From NCBI RefSeq assembly GCF_020921035.1, contig NC_063151.1:26914934-26978933 (forward strand): a stretch of DNA of 64,000 nucleotides. The letters are read 5' to 3'. The notes under the pieces were generated by a model that saw only the letters and a program-made list of their open reading frames with translations, was not told the DNA's origin and made no database searches. The translations under genes were made by a program, and so were the position numbers. Position 1 is the first letter of the stretch, and the number at the start of each line of letters is the position of its first letter. This DNA comes from Rhodamnia argentea. Taxonomy: Eukaryota; Streptophyta; Magnoliopsida; Myrtales; Myrtaceae. Shown here piece after piece: positions 22,294 to 34,430 of the stretch.

Positions 22294-23921
22294 GGGGCCA
22301 TGGCAACACTTTTGCTTCAAAATTAATTTTTTATCAGAAATTAATTTCTTTACTTCTACTTAGAAATAAAAGTTGATTTTTCTACTTCTATTTCAGAAAT
22401 TGATTTCTGATTAAGAAATTTATTTGGTTGAAAATTTCTATTTCTGAAACCATTTATGAAAAATTATTGTCTTTTTTTTTTTTTGGGTAAGGTAAGTTGT
22501 GAATTAACTTTCCAAAAGCAATACTTACAGGAGATGGTAGGCCGAACACAAAAATCTCGAACCCAAGGTTACATAGGTATTTATGAAAAAAAAAATATTT
22601 ATGAAAAATTATTGTCGACGATTGAAAAATTTATAAAACTTCATTTTTAAACTTTTTAAATTTCTTAAAAAATAATTTTTATGAGTAAAAATATTATTTA
22701 CATTTTAAAAATAAAAAAATTATTATTTTTTACTCCGACACCCGGCGACGGCGGCGGTGGTCACAGTGGTGGTTGACGACAAGGAGCGAGGCGGTGGTTG
22801 GTGATGTGTGGCGGCGAGGGGCAATTGTGGGTGGCGTCGTTGGTCAACGATGGGCGGCGGTTGGTGGTGCTTAGCGGTGGGGGGCGGCCAATGGATGGCG
22901 ATGGTGGGCGGCGACCAATGGAGGTTTGCGATGGGTGGTGATGGGCGATGGTCGGCGATTGATGGTGGTCGCAGGTGGCGATGGATGGTGGCGGGCGATG
23001 GTCAATAGTGGGTGACGACGGAGGCAAGCGAGGTCAAAAAGAGGATGCGGACGTAATGAAAAAAGGATGAGGCGAGAAGTACTTTTTAAATTGAGAAATA
23101 ACTTTTTTTAGCTTCTCAAATTGAGGAAAAAATAACTTCAAAATTCATTTCAGAAGTAGAAATTTCTTTCACAAGTAAATAACTTTACCAAATGAATTTT
23201 TGCTTCATAAGTTAAATTGCCAAACAGATTTTTGCTCCAAAAATGCTTCTGAAGCAAAAATCCACTTCTAGTTAGATTACTGTTCATATTTAGGAAGTGG
23301 TTTTCTCACTTGTGTAGGGCCCGCATGAAATCACTTACGAAATTCCATTTCTTCGCCGCAGGCCCATCCGACAGAGAAATATGTTTGATAAAAATCGGAT
23401 TGAAATAGAAATCCGTTTAGTAAAAAAATTGACTTATGATAAGATTTTTCACTTCTAATAGGATTTTTGGTCAATTTTGAGAAGTAAAAAATTTTAACTT
23501 CTCGGCTCCAAAATCACTTCTTGAACCACACCTGCCTCTACCGACCATTGTTGCCGCGGCCGCCGACCACAGCCGCGGCCACCGCCGCCGCCGCCCCGAC
23601 CAACCACCACCGCGGCGACTCGCGACCACCGTCGCCCATTGCCGCCGCCAACTACCACCGCCACCACCAACTACCACCGCCGCGCCCGCCGACCACCACC
23701 GAGCACTGCTGCCGCCACCGACTACCATCGCCGCCGCCGAAAATTTTGTTAATAATGTTTCAAAAGTAGAAATTTTCAACTGTTACCAAACAAATTTTTT
23801 TGATCAGAAGTCAATCTGACGCAGAAGTAGAAAAATCAACCTTCGCTTTTGAGAAGAAGTAGAGAAATCAACTTCTGATCAGAAGTTAATTTCTCGAAGA
23901 GAAGTGTTACCATGCTCGCCC
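22294..23921. mobile_element. 1.6-kb terminal-inverted-repeat element, possibly PIF/Harbinger-like, non-autonomous
   Basis: The left end GGGGCCATGGCAACACTT pairs with the right end AAGTGTTACCATGCTCGCCC as an inverted repeat. The similarity continues inward for well over 100 bp, with TTTCTACTTCT motifs on both arms. Flanking triplets are TGA and TTA, not a clean target duplication. Two GC-rich blocks (22738-23040 and 23535-23745) look like low-complexity DNA. No transposase is visible. The same family recurs at 42339-43156, where the flanks are clean TAA. The element begins about 70 bp upstream of the FHA-gene ATG. It may be a composite of two elements. Confidence 0.7.
22452..22616 (-). mobile_element. 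SINE-like insertion with 20-bp target duplication, nested
   Basis: A perfect 20-bp direct repeat (22452-22471 and 22597-22616, starting ATTTATGAAAAA) flanks 125 bp. On the minus strand the insert contains GGTTCGAGATT, which resembles a pol III B box, and ends CTTACCTTACCC followed by 14 A. This fits a 5'-truncated tRNA-derived SINE inserted inside the larger DNA transposon. Confidence 0.7.
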
Positions 23922-24979
23922 TTAGCAGTCCTCAAATTTGCATCCCTCTTTTGACCGAAAAAACAAATTATACTCCTCCCACCTCTTTGGATACAAACAA
24001 GACATCCGTCTCGCATGGATTTTCCCATGGAATCCTTTTTGTCCTAGCTTGATACTAGTTTGACCTAACAACTTTTACTGTCTAAACGATAAAATCAAAA
24101 GGAAAAATCTCATTGGTATAATTGCTCATCATCAGCTAGCTAGCCATTAAGCCAATTCTGACGCGATTGCACATTTACTATTGGGGCATCACATAACCAT
24201 CGCCAGGGTAATAGACGTCCTTCCCCAACAAAAAATGAGTCAGCTAAGTAGAGAGCGACACACTGTCGGGTAGCATCGCCCAGCTGGTCGATTCCTGCCT
24301 AAGCACGTGAGAGAATAAGCTCTGCAACAAGGGATGGGAACTGGTAGAATTCGAGTGTGCACTGATGCAACAAGCCTTCTTCATTGCCGCACCCAATTGC
24401 GAGTGAACTGGTCCAAGCCATCTCCAACTGGCATCTGTTTCCTCACACAAGCGGCAAGTCACGCATCAAGCTCCACTCAGCAACCTGTGCTTCCTAAGTC
24501 AAGTTCGAAGGCCAATTCGGGCACTGATTAAATCCTCGAGGCCACTTGACATCAACCCAGCAGCTTGAAATCCCCATCTGACATACAAACACTTAGTATC
24601 AAAATTTCATCCTCAATACAAAAAATCTAGATCAATGTGATCTCAGTAGATATAGTCTAACCTTCCATGCTATAAACCCAATCACATGCACATATAGTGC
24701 CAGATCCAAACCCAACTTAACTCAGTTATCTCCAATGGTGCACTGAAGTAAGCTAAATCGCCAAATGCTCCAAATAGGTGATTTCATACGGCAGAGCTGC
24801 ATAGGAGAGTTGTTGCTTAAACTCTCTGTACTTGTTGTACAATTCTCATTGTCCGGGCTGGCAATACCCATTTCTATGGAGTAAATATCATTGTCGTCGT
24901 CTGAAAAAGATTTCTTTCCCCAGTGAAACATTTATGGTTTAAGGTAGAAGCCTCCAGAGCAAGCATCTTCCCAGTGAAC
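23922..24979. other. Intergenic region downstream of the PP7-like gene
   Basis: No gene is supported. The stretch next to 24980 is the probable 3' UTR of the phosphatase gene. Confidence 0.6.
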
Positions 24980-27900
24980 CTAGTTCTTTGGACCACCCCG
25001 ACATCGGACTCTCTTATATGTTATTATCTGTTTTGAAGCATGATGAGGAGCAGCCCTTTCATAACTGGACCTCAATTCATATGCTTCCTGCTCTGCACTC
25101 TCCTCTGCTTCACGAAAGCCAGTTGGTGTGAAGGTGGAACTTTTCTCCACAATTTCAGTTCCGTCAGGGTGAGAATTTTTATCAACTTCAATCCTATGTT
25201 CTTCCCTAGGACAAGCAACAGTCTTTCTTGTTTCCAACTCTTTTATCTGGTGAATTGAAAGCACAGGAACGATAAGAACATGCACAAAGTCTTGCCCCAG
25301 ACAATGAAGAATGCAACTTTGTACTTACCAACTCATGCATACAACTCCTACTCTGAGCATCCTATAAAAAAATTTAGGTTAGAATTATAAATTTTGCAAA
25401 AGAAGAAAATTATAATGAACTTCACTTGAGGTGAGCTTCACATACCCTTCTTTGGAGCTCATGTTTCAGGGCTGCAATCAATTTCAATAAGTACTTGTAA
25501 GCAGACTTGTGAGGTTCCTGTGTTATTGAAACATTTATTAAGACAAGCATGTCACAAAACCGAAGCAATTCTAGCAGACCCATCACCTGTGAGTTGGGAG
25601 ATAAGGGCAATCCTTCAACGTCAGGAACTTCTGAAAGCTGAACACACCGTGGGTTACCTGCTTCATCTGCCAAAAGCACACTCCAAGAAGGGGGATTATG
25701 AATCCCCACTGCCCCAAAATCAACTTCAGAACTCGTCCCAGCCATATAATGAAAGTGATCCATTGCAATGGAATCACCCAAAGCGTCCAGACTCTAATAT
25801 CAACAGAAAAAATGAGAATAAATTTTAGCGCAGCCAGTTAATCCAACTGCTAAGGGCATGTGAGATCACAAAACTAGGAAATTAGAGTATATATGGTAAA
25901 TGACATAGCATGTGCCATTTAGACAAGGGCATTAGCATACAAGATAAGCTCATTATGTTCTTATTTGATGAATTCCTTGCACTAGACATTTATAAGAACT
26001 AGATATCAGAACTTTCCGTCTATAGAAGACAGCTGGCAACACCAAGAATCACTGCCATATCTTGAGTCAAATATTTGTTAAATGGAGATTTGCTTGTTTC
26101 CCCTAAGGGCTAAAAGAGCCACTAACTTACCATGGACGTCGAGACTTCTTCTTCACATAAATCCACCTCATCTTCATTTTTTCTGACAGCGTAATGACAT
26201 GCCTGCACAATGGATTCCAACATATGGATTAGACACACCTACCCGATGAAAGACATAAGATATACCAAAGAGGTCATTGCCTTAGTGACATCTTCCTTTG
26301 AATTAAATCCGGGAGATAATGAAAGAAATCATGCTATTAGAGTAACAGGCTCATGGATAGCCTACCTCCAAAAGAGAAACAATATCCTCACATTTGCATA
26401 GCCAAAAAAAATAAATCCTCACATTCATAACTTTTCTTCTAACTATCCCAGAATGCGAAAATCTATATTTGATTCCTCTAAAGTAATATGCATAATTTCA
26501 CAGGTTCAGAGAGTAGAATCAATACCTTTGGTCTGTCTACAGCTCTGAATGAGCAGAACACGGGGGTAAAATTGGGTGGCTTCAAGATAGCATATGCGCC
26601 TTCATTTTTTCCCATCTCTTCAGGAAACTGCAAGACACAAACAGCGGCGGAATCTAGCTTAGATATTCTAGGCTGACTGCTCATGCTAAACCCGTGTCAA
26701 CTGAAAGACAACACATGAAAGATTCACTTTAATTAAAACAAGAGCGAACAAAATTTAAAAAATAAAATTGTGCAAATTCAAGAAAAACCAATGCCAATGG
26801 ACGGATTGTTGCACCATTTCTTCAAAACAAAAACTGAAGCATAGGCGCCATTAATGTGATTATTAAGCTCCTCTAGCAACCAACATCCAGGGGGAAATAG
26901 AAGAAAATATCAAGTGGAAAAAAATACATGGAGGTGGTGTGGCCAGTGGAAGTGGAAGAGCATTTGCAGAAGACCGGCACAGACATTATGATATTAACTA
27001 ACATGAACGTCTCTCATCAATAATTAAATATTCTCTCAACTAACTTGACTCTTCTGAATGGCGACTGAAAAATGGACAAAATACGGAAAGACACGAGAAT
27101 TTTCGTAAATAATAACTACCTCAAATTTTTTTAATAAATGGTAAAGATGCACAGCAGATATCCATATTCAACTAACAAAATAGGAGCTGAGATTAGCTAC
27201 GATACTGGGAAAATCAACAAAGATTAGAAAAAGGTTTCTGCCATTTCACATGCACCAACGTTCCTGTTTCCAATTATTCCCTAACGCCTTTTATAAATAA
27301 ATAATAATAATAATAAATAAATAAATAAATAAATCAAATAGGACCTTGGAATTTATCTTATGAATTCAATGGCACTTGGTAGCATGAATAAACTCGTGCG
27401 GGGCATATGAAACTCAACTTCAAGACAGTTATTAAAAAGAAAGCACAATATCAAGGACATGGAAAGATCCAAATAAAGCCACAATTACATGTTATCAAAA
27501 CATGTTACTGTTAGCGAACGGAAGTGAAAAGCGAGGAATAAAAAATGAGAACCTGTGTGTATTCTGGAGCACTGAACAGAGTAAACAGCTTCCCTGATAC
27601 TCCACTGTGATCCTCACTGTAGCCTTTGGACAGTGCTTCTAAAACTTTTCGACAAGCCCTTTTTTCAGGCCCTTCGTGTGATCTAATAATGAACTGCAGC
27701 AAGATAGCCCTTAATAATCACTCAGCTCTTGTAATACACACACAAAGAGCAAAAGCCCAGGACTCAAACATGACCAAAATCATAATCGAATGTAGACCAA
27801 ACTAAAATTCAGCGAGTCAAGTGCAAAAAGCCGGTTAACTTTCCAGTTTATATATTGAAGTCACAGTTCATTCCATTACTCTTAACCATCACTTCATGCT

Positions 27901-30159
27901 CATATTCAAAGGAAAACCATAGACCGAGTACGTAGGGTATTGAATTTGTCCAATGCCCATCACTTGTCGGCAAGAAAAAATGTACATATGCTAAGCCACA
28001 CCGCTAAAAAGAGCTGCATAAATTACGTAACTTCAACTATTCACATTACCTTTAACTTAGACTGGCTCAGAAAAGTCTCTGTGCAATCTGGGCCCCACCA
28101 AAGACCTGCTTGGCGTACTCTTTTTTCCCTAAAACCTTCAACAGATGATGGGTCCGAGCAGAGCACGTCGTTCAAGATTAGCAAGTCACCGTGAATATGA
28201 TCATCATCTAGAGTGTCGACAGTGTATCTATTAACTCTAGAAAGTTCATCCAAAGAACCAACCGTCATCATTCCTTTGATCGACTCGGAAGAAAGAACTC
28301 GTGTGCTTCGGAATAGCCCACCATGGGTAGTATATACACTATTGCTTATTATCGAGGCCAAGGGAAGGTTTTTGAAACATCCCAAAAACTTCTCATAGAC
28401 ATAGTCACCTTGATTTCCATATTTGGACAGCACCTCCTCCTTAAAGCCACAGGATGATGATAAAGACTTTGTTTCATGATTTCCACGGAGAAGATAGACT
28501 CTACTAGGCATTACTACCTACACACCAAGTATTAGATGTAAATAATGGCTCAGACATAGTCAACTAACAGAAAAAAGAACACGTATCTGTTCTAATACTA
28601 AATTTTACAGAGCGGAAGGGGGTTGGGGTTGGGGTGGGGGTGAGTGTGGCATAGTGACAAATAGGTATAGACAGAGGAAGAGGATTCCTAATGGGGAAGG
28701 ACCCGGATCAGAAACCAAGGTATTGGAAGGTTTCGAAGCCTACATAATGCCAGTAAACATGTATATGAAGTCATAACACTCTGTCCAACACCACTCTTCA
28801 TTCTTTCCAGATTGTATTTTATGGGGGCTACAGAGACAAAATTACTCCTTTTCCAGGGTATGCTCCTGTGGAAGTATCTACTCATTACTGACAAAGGAAA
28901 AGACGGCTTACCTTCCAGGCCAACAACACGAGAAGTACTTCCAAACCCCACGGCTCTTTACCGACGTAATTACCATTGAAAACAAAAAATTTATACTCTG
29001 AAGGCACACCGATATGGTCATACATGAGAGACAATAAGTCGTGGAACTGTCCCTCAATATCACCAATCACAATCACTCGTGAATCCTCTCCAGAGCAATT
29101 AATAATCACGCAATTGGGTTCTTGACTTAGAATGTTGTCCGCTGAATCGATCAATTTGTCGACCACACCGACAGGCATAACAAATTGTAAGTCGGAGGGG
29201 ACACCTTCCCATGAAGATCTCTTTAGTGCTAACATCAAATCTTCAACCCAATCCATAGTTACTTCATCATTTTGAGGCCAAAATATTGAGGTATGAGACA
29301 TTGACCCTGATAGAACCTCCACACTGTCATTTTGTTCTACCAATTCTCCACCTATAAAATACTCATCATTCTTCACTGCAACCCCTGTTAGTTCATCCAC
29401 GAACACCTGTCCTTCCATATTCAGAATGTGAACACCCTCACGGTTTGTTTGCATTGCACCGTCCATGACGCTCTCTCCGATCCCCGCATCATCATTCTCG
29501 CTAATCTGTTAACTATGCCTGTTAGAAAATAATCTGAACTTAAAAATTACTATGCATGAAAGTAGGCTAATCTATATTTTCGCCTTACTCTTTCAGCAAA
29601 TTCATAATGCCAAACGCTACCAGCGTCCGCTTTTCTATCAGCAATGGCACCAGCAATTTCCTTAATCCTCGACATCAACTGAACTCTATGATCATCTAAG
29701 CCATCATGCGACATCCTACTTATGATATCTAGAGTTTCCTTGCATGTGACCACCTGCACCACATAGTTCCACGAGTCAGCTGCATTAACACAGAAACCTT
29801 AGGAGTTCGCTAGCATACTGCAATTTGGACCTACAATATCGTCAATAGTAGAGCGCAATGCCCTAGCCACGTCAATCTTCGCGACCTGCCAGGCCAAAAT
29901 AGTATAAGTCAATGAAATACGAAGCAATGGGAAAGAGACCGTTCCATAAGCCAGCAAAATTCCGTTTTCCACCCACCCCTTGGAACTGACCGCCCACGAC
30001 CTGGCGCGCTATTTCTCTCATCGTCACCAGCTTGTGCACTTGTTCCTCGCTCAAATTCGCAAAAGACATCAAACTTATAATCTCCAAAATCTCCTGGCAT
30101 CCCCTAACTTGCTCATCCCAAGATTCCATATCCCCCCCAGCCCAACCTACAATCCCCAT
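24980..30159 (-). CDS. PP7-like serine/threonine phosphatase family protein, probable pseudophosphatase
   Basis: Twelve exons join in frame to 784 codons: 29977-30159, 29835-29885, 29589-29753, 28912-29505, 28050-28517, 27553-27693, 26526-26627, 26131-26202, 25587-25793, 25446-25517, 25329-25361 and 24980-25246. All borders are GT-AG and phase 0. The core is a PPP-family domain closest to plant PP7, with LRGNHETK, HGGLF, GLWWGPDCTE, IIRSHEGP and FSAPEY. GDxHG has become GDIEG (281-285) and GDxVDRG has become GNYVGKE (311-317), so one metal-binding His, the bridging Asp, and the catalytic Asp-Arg pair are lost. Exons 1 and 3 encode a repeated 35-residue unit (CQEILEIISLM / CKETLDIISRM). The region after about 570 is unlike known domains. 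ATG at 30129 (MESWDEQ) is an alternative start. The open frame across twelve exons argues against a decayed gene. Nuclear action is known for PP7-like proteins and is only inferred here. Confidence 0.87.
26384..26425 (+). mobile_element. Micro-insertion with 11-bp direct repeat and A-rich insert
   Basis: ATCCTCACATT at 26384-26394 and 26415-26425 flanks TGCATAGCC plus an A-rich run. The 5' part differs from the TTCGACCC series, so it may come from another retroposon family. It lies in an intron of the PP7-like gene. Confidence 0.5.
27291..27335. repeat. (ATAA)n microsatellite in an intron of the PP7-like gene
   Basis: An imperfect AAT/AAAT repeat of about 45 bp. Confidence 0.9.
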
Positions 30160-30794
30160 AGAACTTCAACTACCGACCGAGATAAGCACAAACATCCAGC
30201 AACAAAAATCGAGAACTCTCTCAGCCGTTCGATCACAAACTAGATTGGCATGCGGCCTCTGAACGAAACTGATCGTCGCGGCCGCCCGAAAACATACTGC
30301 TCGCCGATAAATTCCAGAAATCACAGAACGACGGCGTGATCAGCGACACATGCATCCAACGTTTCCCAAGCGATCGAGAGGAGGCATCATCGAGTTCGTT
30401 TCGTTCCCGTGTGCATGTGTGCGTGAGCAAGTGGAAGGTGTACCTGGATACTGGAGGCCCGCCTGAAGAACGTAGAGGGAAAGCGAGGGGAGTTTCAAAA
30501 ACTGGGAAACGGGGTGTGCGACCCCTGAAAGCGAGGTGTCGTTTGATGGAGAGAGAGAGAGAGAGAGGCAAACGACTCGCCGACGCCGCGGACGGGGTTG
30601 AGTTTTAGTTAGGGCAAACCACGAAACGACATCCTCGTTTTATCTCTCGGCAGCGATGATCCTTTTTTCCTTTTATCTTTTTATTTTTTTTCAATAGGAA
30701 ATTCCACAGATAACGACAAACTTTTTCTCTGATCCTGACAATGTTTTGCGTCTTTTGCTTTTGTAGAGCCACTGATGGTGTGCATACATTTTTT
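30160..30794. other. 5' flank of the PP7-like gene
   Basis: Probable 5' UTR and promoter of the minus-strand phosphatase gene. It includes a short GA run (about 30549-30567). Open frames on both strands reflect composition and match no family I know. Confidence 0.5.
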
Positions 30795-32535
30795 GGAAAA
30801 TTTCAATTAATAGCCCAAATATTCTCATTTTCTCAAATAAGATCATAAAGTGATCTTTGTTTCAAATAAGAGCATGAAATAATCTCCTTATTTCAAATAA
30901 GGGCCTGAAGTGATTACATGTGTTTTAAAGAAGGGCCTCTCCTCTCCGGTAAACCGGCTAGCTAAATATTTCGATCGATCGGGAGCATATTGATCAAAAT
31001 ATAATTTTAATTCAATTTTTTAGCTAAAATAAATTAAAAGTAAAAACTAAAAATTAAAATATAAAAAAAAACTAAAAAGGAAAAAAGAAAACACGGGCGA
31101 GAGGGACCCCCCGCCTGTGGTTGTCGCCCCACCGCCGAGGTGCTACCGACCATGACGACAACTGCCGCCGCTAGGTGTGTCAATGGGCCGGGTCGGGTCG
31201 GGTCTTGACCCGGCCCGGGTTGACCCAAAATTAACAGAGCCGGCCCTGGCCCGACCCGACCCGGCCCGATACCCGAGTTACATGCTTCCCGGATCTTCGG
31301 GTCGGGTCGGGTCGGGTCGGTTCCTTTTTTTTTTTTTTTCACGGTTTGAAAAAGAATTAAAAATCAAACTCTATAATTAAAACATCAAACCATACTCATA
31401 ATGAACACGACCCAGTTTTACTCATTACCCTACAACTCTATTTATTGAAGCAACATTTCCAGTTCTTTAAGATTTGGATGAAATCTTTAAGAAAGAGACG
31501 GCACTTCATAGGTATCTTAGGATTGGAATATACCCAAGAGTTCACTAACAAGAAGAAGAAGAAAGAAATGATTGCAAAACTACGTGGTCCAGAAAAGCTA
31601 ATAAACCAACATTTCTTGCACAAGCTTGAAGGGCGGCCGGTGAAATCGGCTCCGTCACAAGATGGTCGAATCGGTTGCAGCAAATTATAGCATATCACTT
31701 CTCTTCTAGCATCTCCCACAAACACAGGCATGCATTCGAAAGGTTAAATGAAGTCCCACTTTAGGAAGCTTTCCGTTGAGAAGCTTGAGAACCTCGACAC
31801 CTCAACCGTGTTCTTCGACTCCATGCAGACTCACGGATTCAATCTTCAAGAGACAAATCACAAAACAGGATGTGCTTAGAGTTGCCGGCCGGTACTATAG
31901 TCCGAAAGCTCCAAGGAATCCAGCGACTTGGCGGATTGCTTAGATGCCATCTACAATGCGTGATCCTGCGGTCTTGAAGTTGACACGGTTGGACACGAAC
32001 AATACCGATTCAGGAGACAACCTACATGAACTCACAAAATAAGAGACGTGAAAGAGGGTCGATTCAAGGTGGCGGCGCTGGAGATTACATGAAAACAACT
32101 CTAAATTTGAGGGTCGGGTCGGGCCGGGCCGGGCCGGGCCGGGTCCGCCCGGGCCTTTTTGACACCCCTAGCCGCCGCCTCACCAGCGGTGGGGTGGCAA
32201 CCACAGGTGGGAGGGAACCCTTCCCGCCTTTGTTTTCTTTTCTTTTTTTTTGCTTTTTTTTTTTTTAATTTTTAGCAAAAGATAAAAGGAATAAAGAAAG
32301 AAAAAAATTAAAAAAAAAAGAAGAAGTAAATGACGAAAATACCCCTAGTTAATTGATGAGAGGCCATTTTTTTAAATTGATATGGCCACTTCGGGCCCTT
32401 ATCTGAAATAATATCTACTTCGTGTCCTTATTTGAAATAATGAGGGCATTTCGAGTCTTTACTTGAAACAATATCCACTTCGGACCTTTATTTGAGAAAA
32501 TAAGAGCATTTTGGGTTCTTAATTGAAATTTTTCC
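30795..32535. mobile_element. MULE-like long-inverted-repeat element carrying a nested hAT-like element
   Basis: The left arm (30795 to about 30960) begins GGAAAATTTCAATTAA and is the inverted complement of the right arm (about 32350-32535), which ends TTAATTGAAATTTTTCC. Both arms hold several degenerate copies of a TTTCAAATAAGGGCC-type unit. Flanks are TACATTTTTT (30785-30794) and TACACTTTTT (32536-32545), a 10-bp target duplication with one mismatch, as expected for Mutator-like elements. The arms continue inward over GC-rich DNA to 31171 and 32171. No transposase is visible. Confidence 0.8.
31172..32170. mobile_element. Non-autonomous hAT-like element with perfect 8-bp target duplication
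   Basis: The termini TAGGTGTGTCAA and TTGACACCCCTA (read inward, TAGGGGTGTCAA) are inverted repeats. The 8-bp duplication GCCGCCGC sits at 31164-31171 and 32171-32178. Both subterminal regions are GGGTC/GGGCC-type repeats. The 999-bp element has no transposase domain I can recognise. The middle (about 31370-32100) is ordinary-complexity DNA that might be captured host sequence. Confidence 0.88.
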
Positions 32536-33314
32536 TACACTTTTTACACTTGGTGCTTCATAAAGCAATGAAGGATTTATATTCATTTTTATAAAAAAAA
32601 TTATAAAATGATGATTTTTTAGAATTTTTTTTTAAAAAGCTTATTTTGCACGAAATAAGCCGAGCCTAAAAATATGAAGGCATTTTTAGACCTCAACATG
32701 TAAAAGTACGTGATTTCGACATCAGTGCAGAGTAAACAGTAGAGAACGTAATAGTTGATTAAGGAAAAAGTTAATGATAGTATTTGTAATTTCTTTCCTT
32801 GGAAACAAAAAGAAAATCGAGGTCGATTTATCAAGTTAAAGCTTTAGCTATGGGTTTTATGACGCATGATGTTTCCGAGCTTGACTGTGAAATTAAAGTA
32901 TCCATATATCTAGTTTTATTATTATAGATGTTTCTGAATTTTGGGAGGTGCTTTTCAACGATATCCCATTATCGACGATAAAAAATGGCACTGTGAACCG
33001 GGCATGACTTCGTTTTTAATTAATTTCTCTTTGCACCTACTGCACACCCTGTAACTACTTCGATTTATTGTTGATAATAATAATAAAAATCTATTGACTC
33101 GTTATTTCAAGCGATATAAATAAAACCTTTCAAAAAAAAATTCAATTTATTGATTTTTTGCGAACAAACGGAAGCTGAAATTCAGTTCATGATAAATGAA
33201 AATATTTTTCATATAAATTATTTTCAAAGAAAATGGCTTGATAGGAAAAGTGATTTCTTTCTTATCAGTAGTGAATATCGTTTTTTTCCCGATCTAAAAT
33301 TGTTATTTTTAGTT

Positions 33315-34307
33315 GGGAAAATGCCAAAAAAGAGCCCCAAGTGTACTTGTTTTCTCAATTAAGGGTCTGAAATGCAACTTGTGTCAAAGAAGGGCCTCAA
33401 TGCCTTTTTTTTATTCAAACGAGGGCTTGAACAGGGACATTTTTGTCTTTTTACATTTTGTGAGTGTTTTCCTTTTTTTTCTTCTGTTTTTTTCCTTTTC
33501 TTCTTTCTTCTTCCCCTTGCACTAGCCGGCCATGAGCCGCGTGGCCTTGCCGGCCACCCGCGAGGGTCTACCTTGCGACTCACGGCGAGGGGAGCCCTCG
33601 CCCGATCGGGCGAGGTTGGCCCTCGTTCTGCCTAGGCGAGGGCCCGCCTCGCGACCGCCGACGAGGGGAGCCCTCGCCGGATCGCTTGAAGCAAGCCCTC
33701 GCTCCGCCTGGGCGCGGGCTTGCCCTGCGGCGAGGAGAGATTTTGCAAAAACTTGGAGAGAGAAAGTGGGCCATGGGCTGCAAACGGGCGCAAGGACCCC
33801 CGCCTCGGCCTCTCCGCCCCACGTCCTTGCCACCCGTGATCTCGTTTGCTCGGCCCGCGGCTCTCTCATCGCCGACCACGGACGGGTGCAAGGTCGCTTC
33901 AGCCGCGATGAGCGATGATCTTGAACGCGAAGCTCACCCTCAACCAGATCTTGACCCCCGCCGTTGCCTCCACCTCGGCCTCGCCGTCGCCGTCACCGCG
34001 TCCTCTCCGTCCACCATTTCGGCGACTCGGCCGGCCCTCGCCCGAGTGAGGCAAGCCCTTGCGGCCGCTCAACCCACGACCACCGGTGATGAGGAGGAGA
34101 ACAAAAGGAAACAAGAAAGAAGAAAAGGAAAAAAGCAGAAGAAAAAAAAGGAAAACAATCACAAAATGTAAAAAGACAAAAATGTCCCCGTTTAGGCCCT
34201 CATTTAAATAAAAAAAGGCACTTGAGGCCCTTCTTTGACACAAGTTGCACTTCAGGCCCTTAATTGAGAAAACAAGTACACTTGGGGTCCTTTTTTGGCA
34301 TTTTCCC
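33315..34307. mobile_element. MULE-like foldback element with perfect 9-bp target duplication
   Basis: Terminal inverted repeats of about 170 bp start GGGAAAATGCCAAAAAA at the left and end in the complement at the right. TTTTTAGTT is duplicated exactly at 33306-33314 and 34308-34316. The interior (33530-34100) is very GC-rich, with open frames on both strands, and contains neither transposase nor a gene fragment I recognise. Confidence 0.9.
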
Positions 34308-34430
34308 TTTTTAGTTTGACAAAAAAAATTAATACTTTTAATCTATGAAAATATTTTTTCATAAATTAATTAGTTTTTTCGTCGTCCCAAAATCGAAAAT
34401 TTGGAAAACAATAACAAAGGAACCCGGGAG

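Noticed and set aside
22761..23779. Gly/Trp-rich and Pro/His-rich open frames
   Set aside because: They come from GC-rich triplet-like repeats within a transposon and match no protein family.
31185..31330. GGGTC repeats resembling telomeric or minisatellite DNA
   Set aside because: The unit is not the plant telomere repeat, and it lies inside the subterminal region of the hAT-like element.
33522..34243. Long open frames on both strands (100-160 codons)
   Set aside because: They lie in the GC-rich core of a MULE-like element. No transposase or host domain is recognisable.
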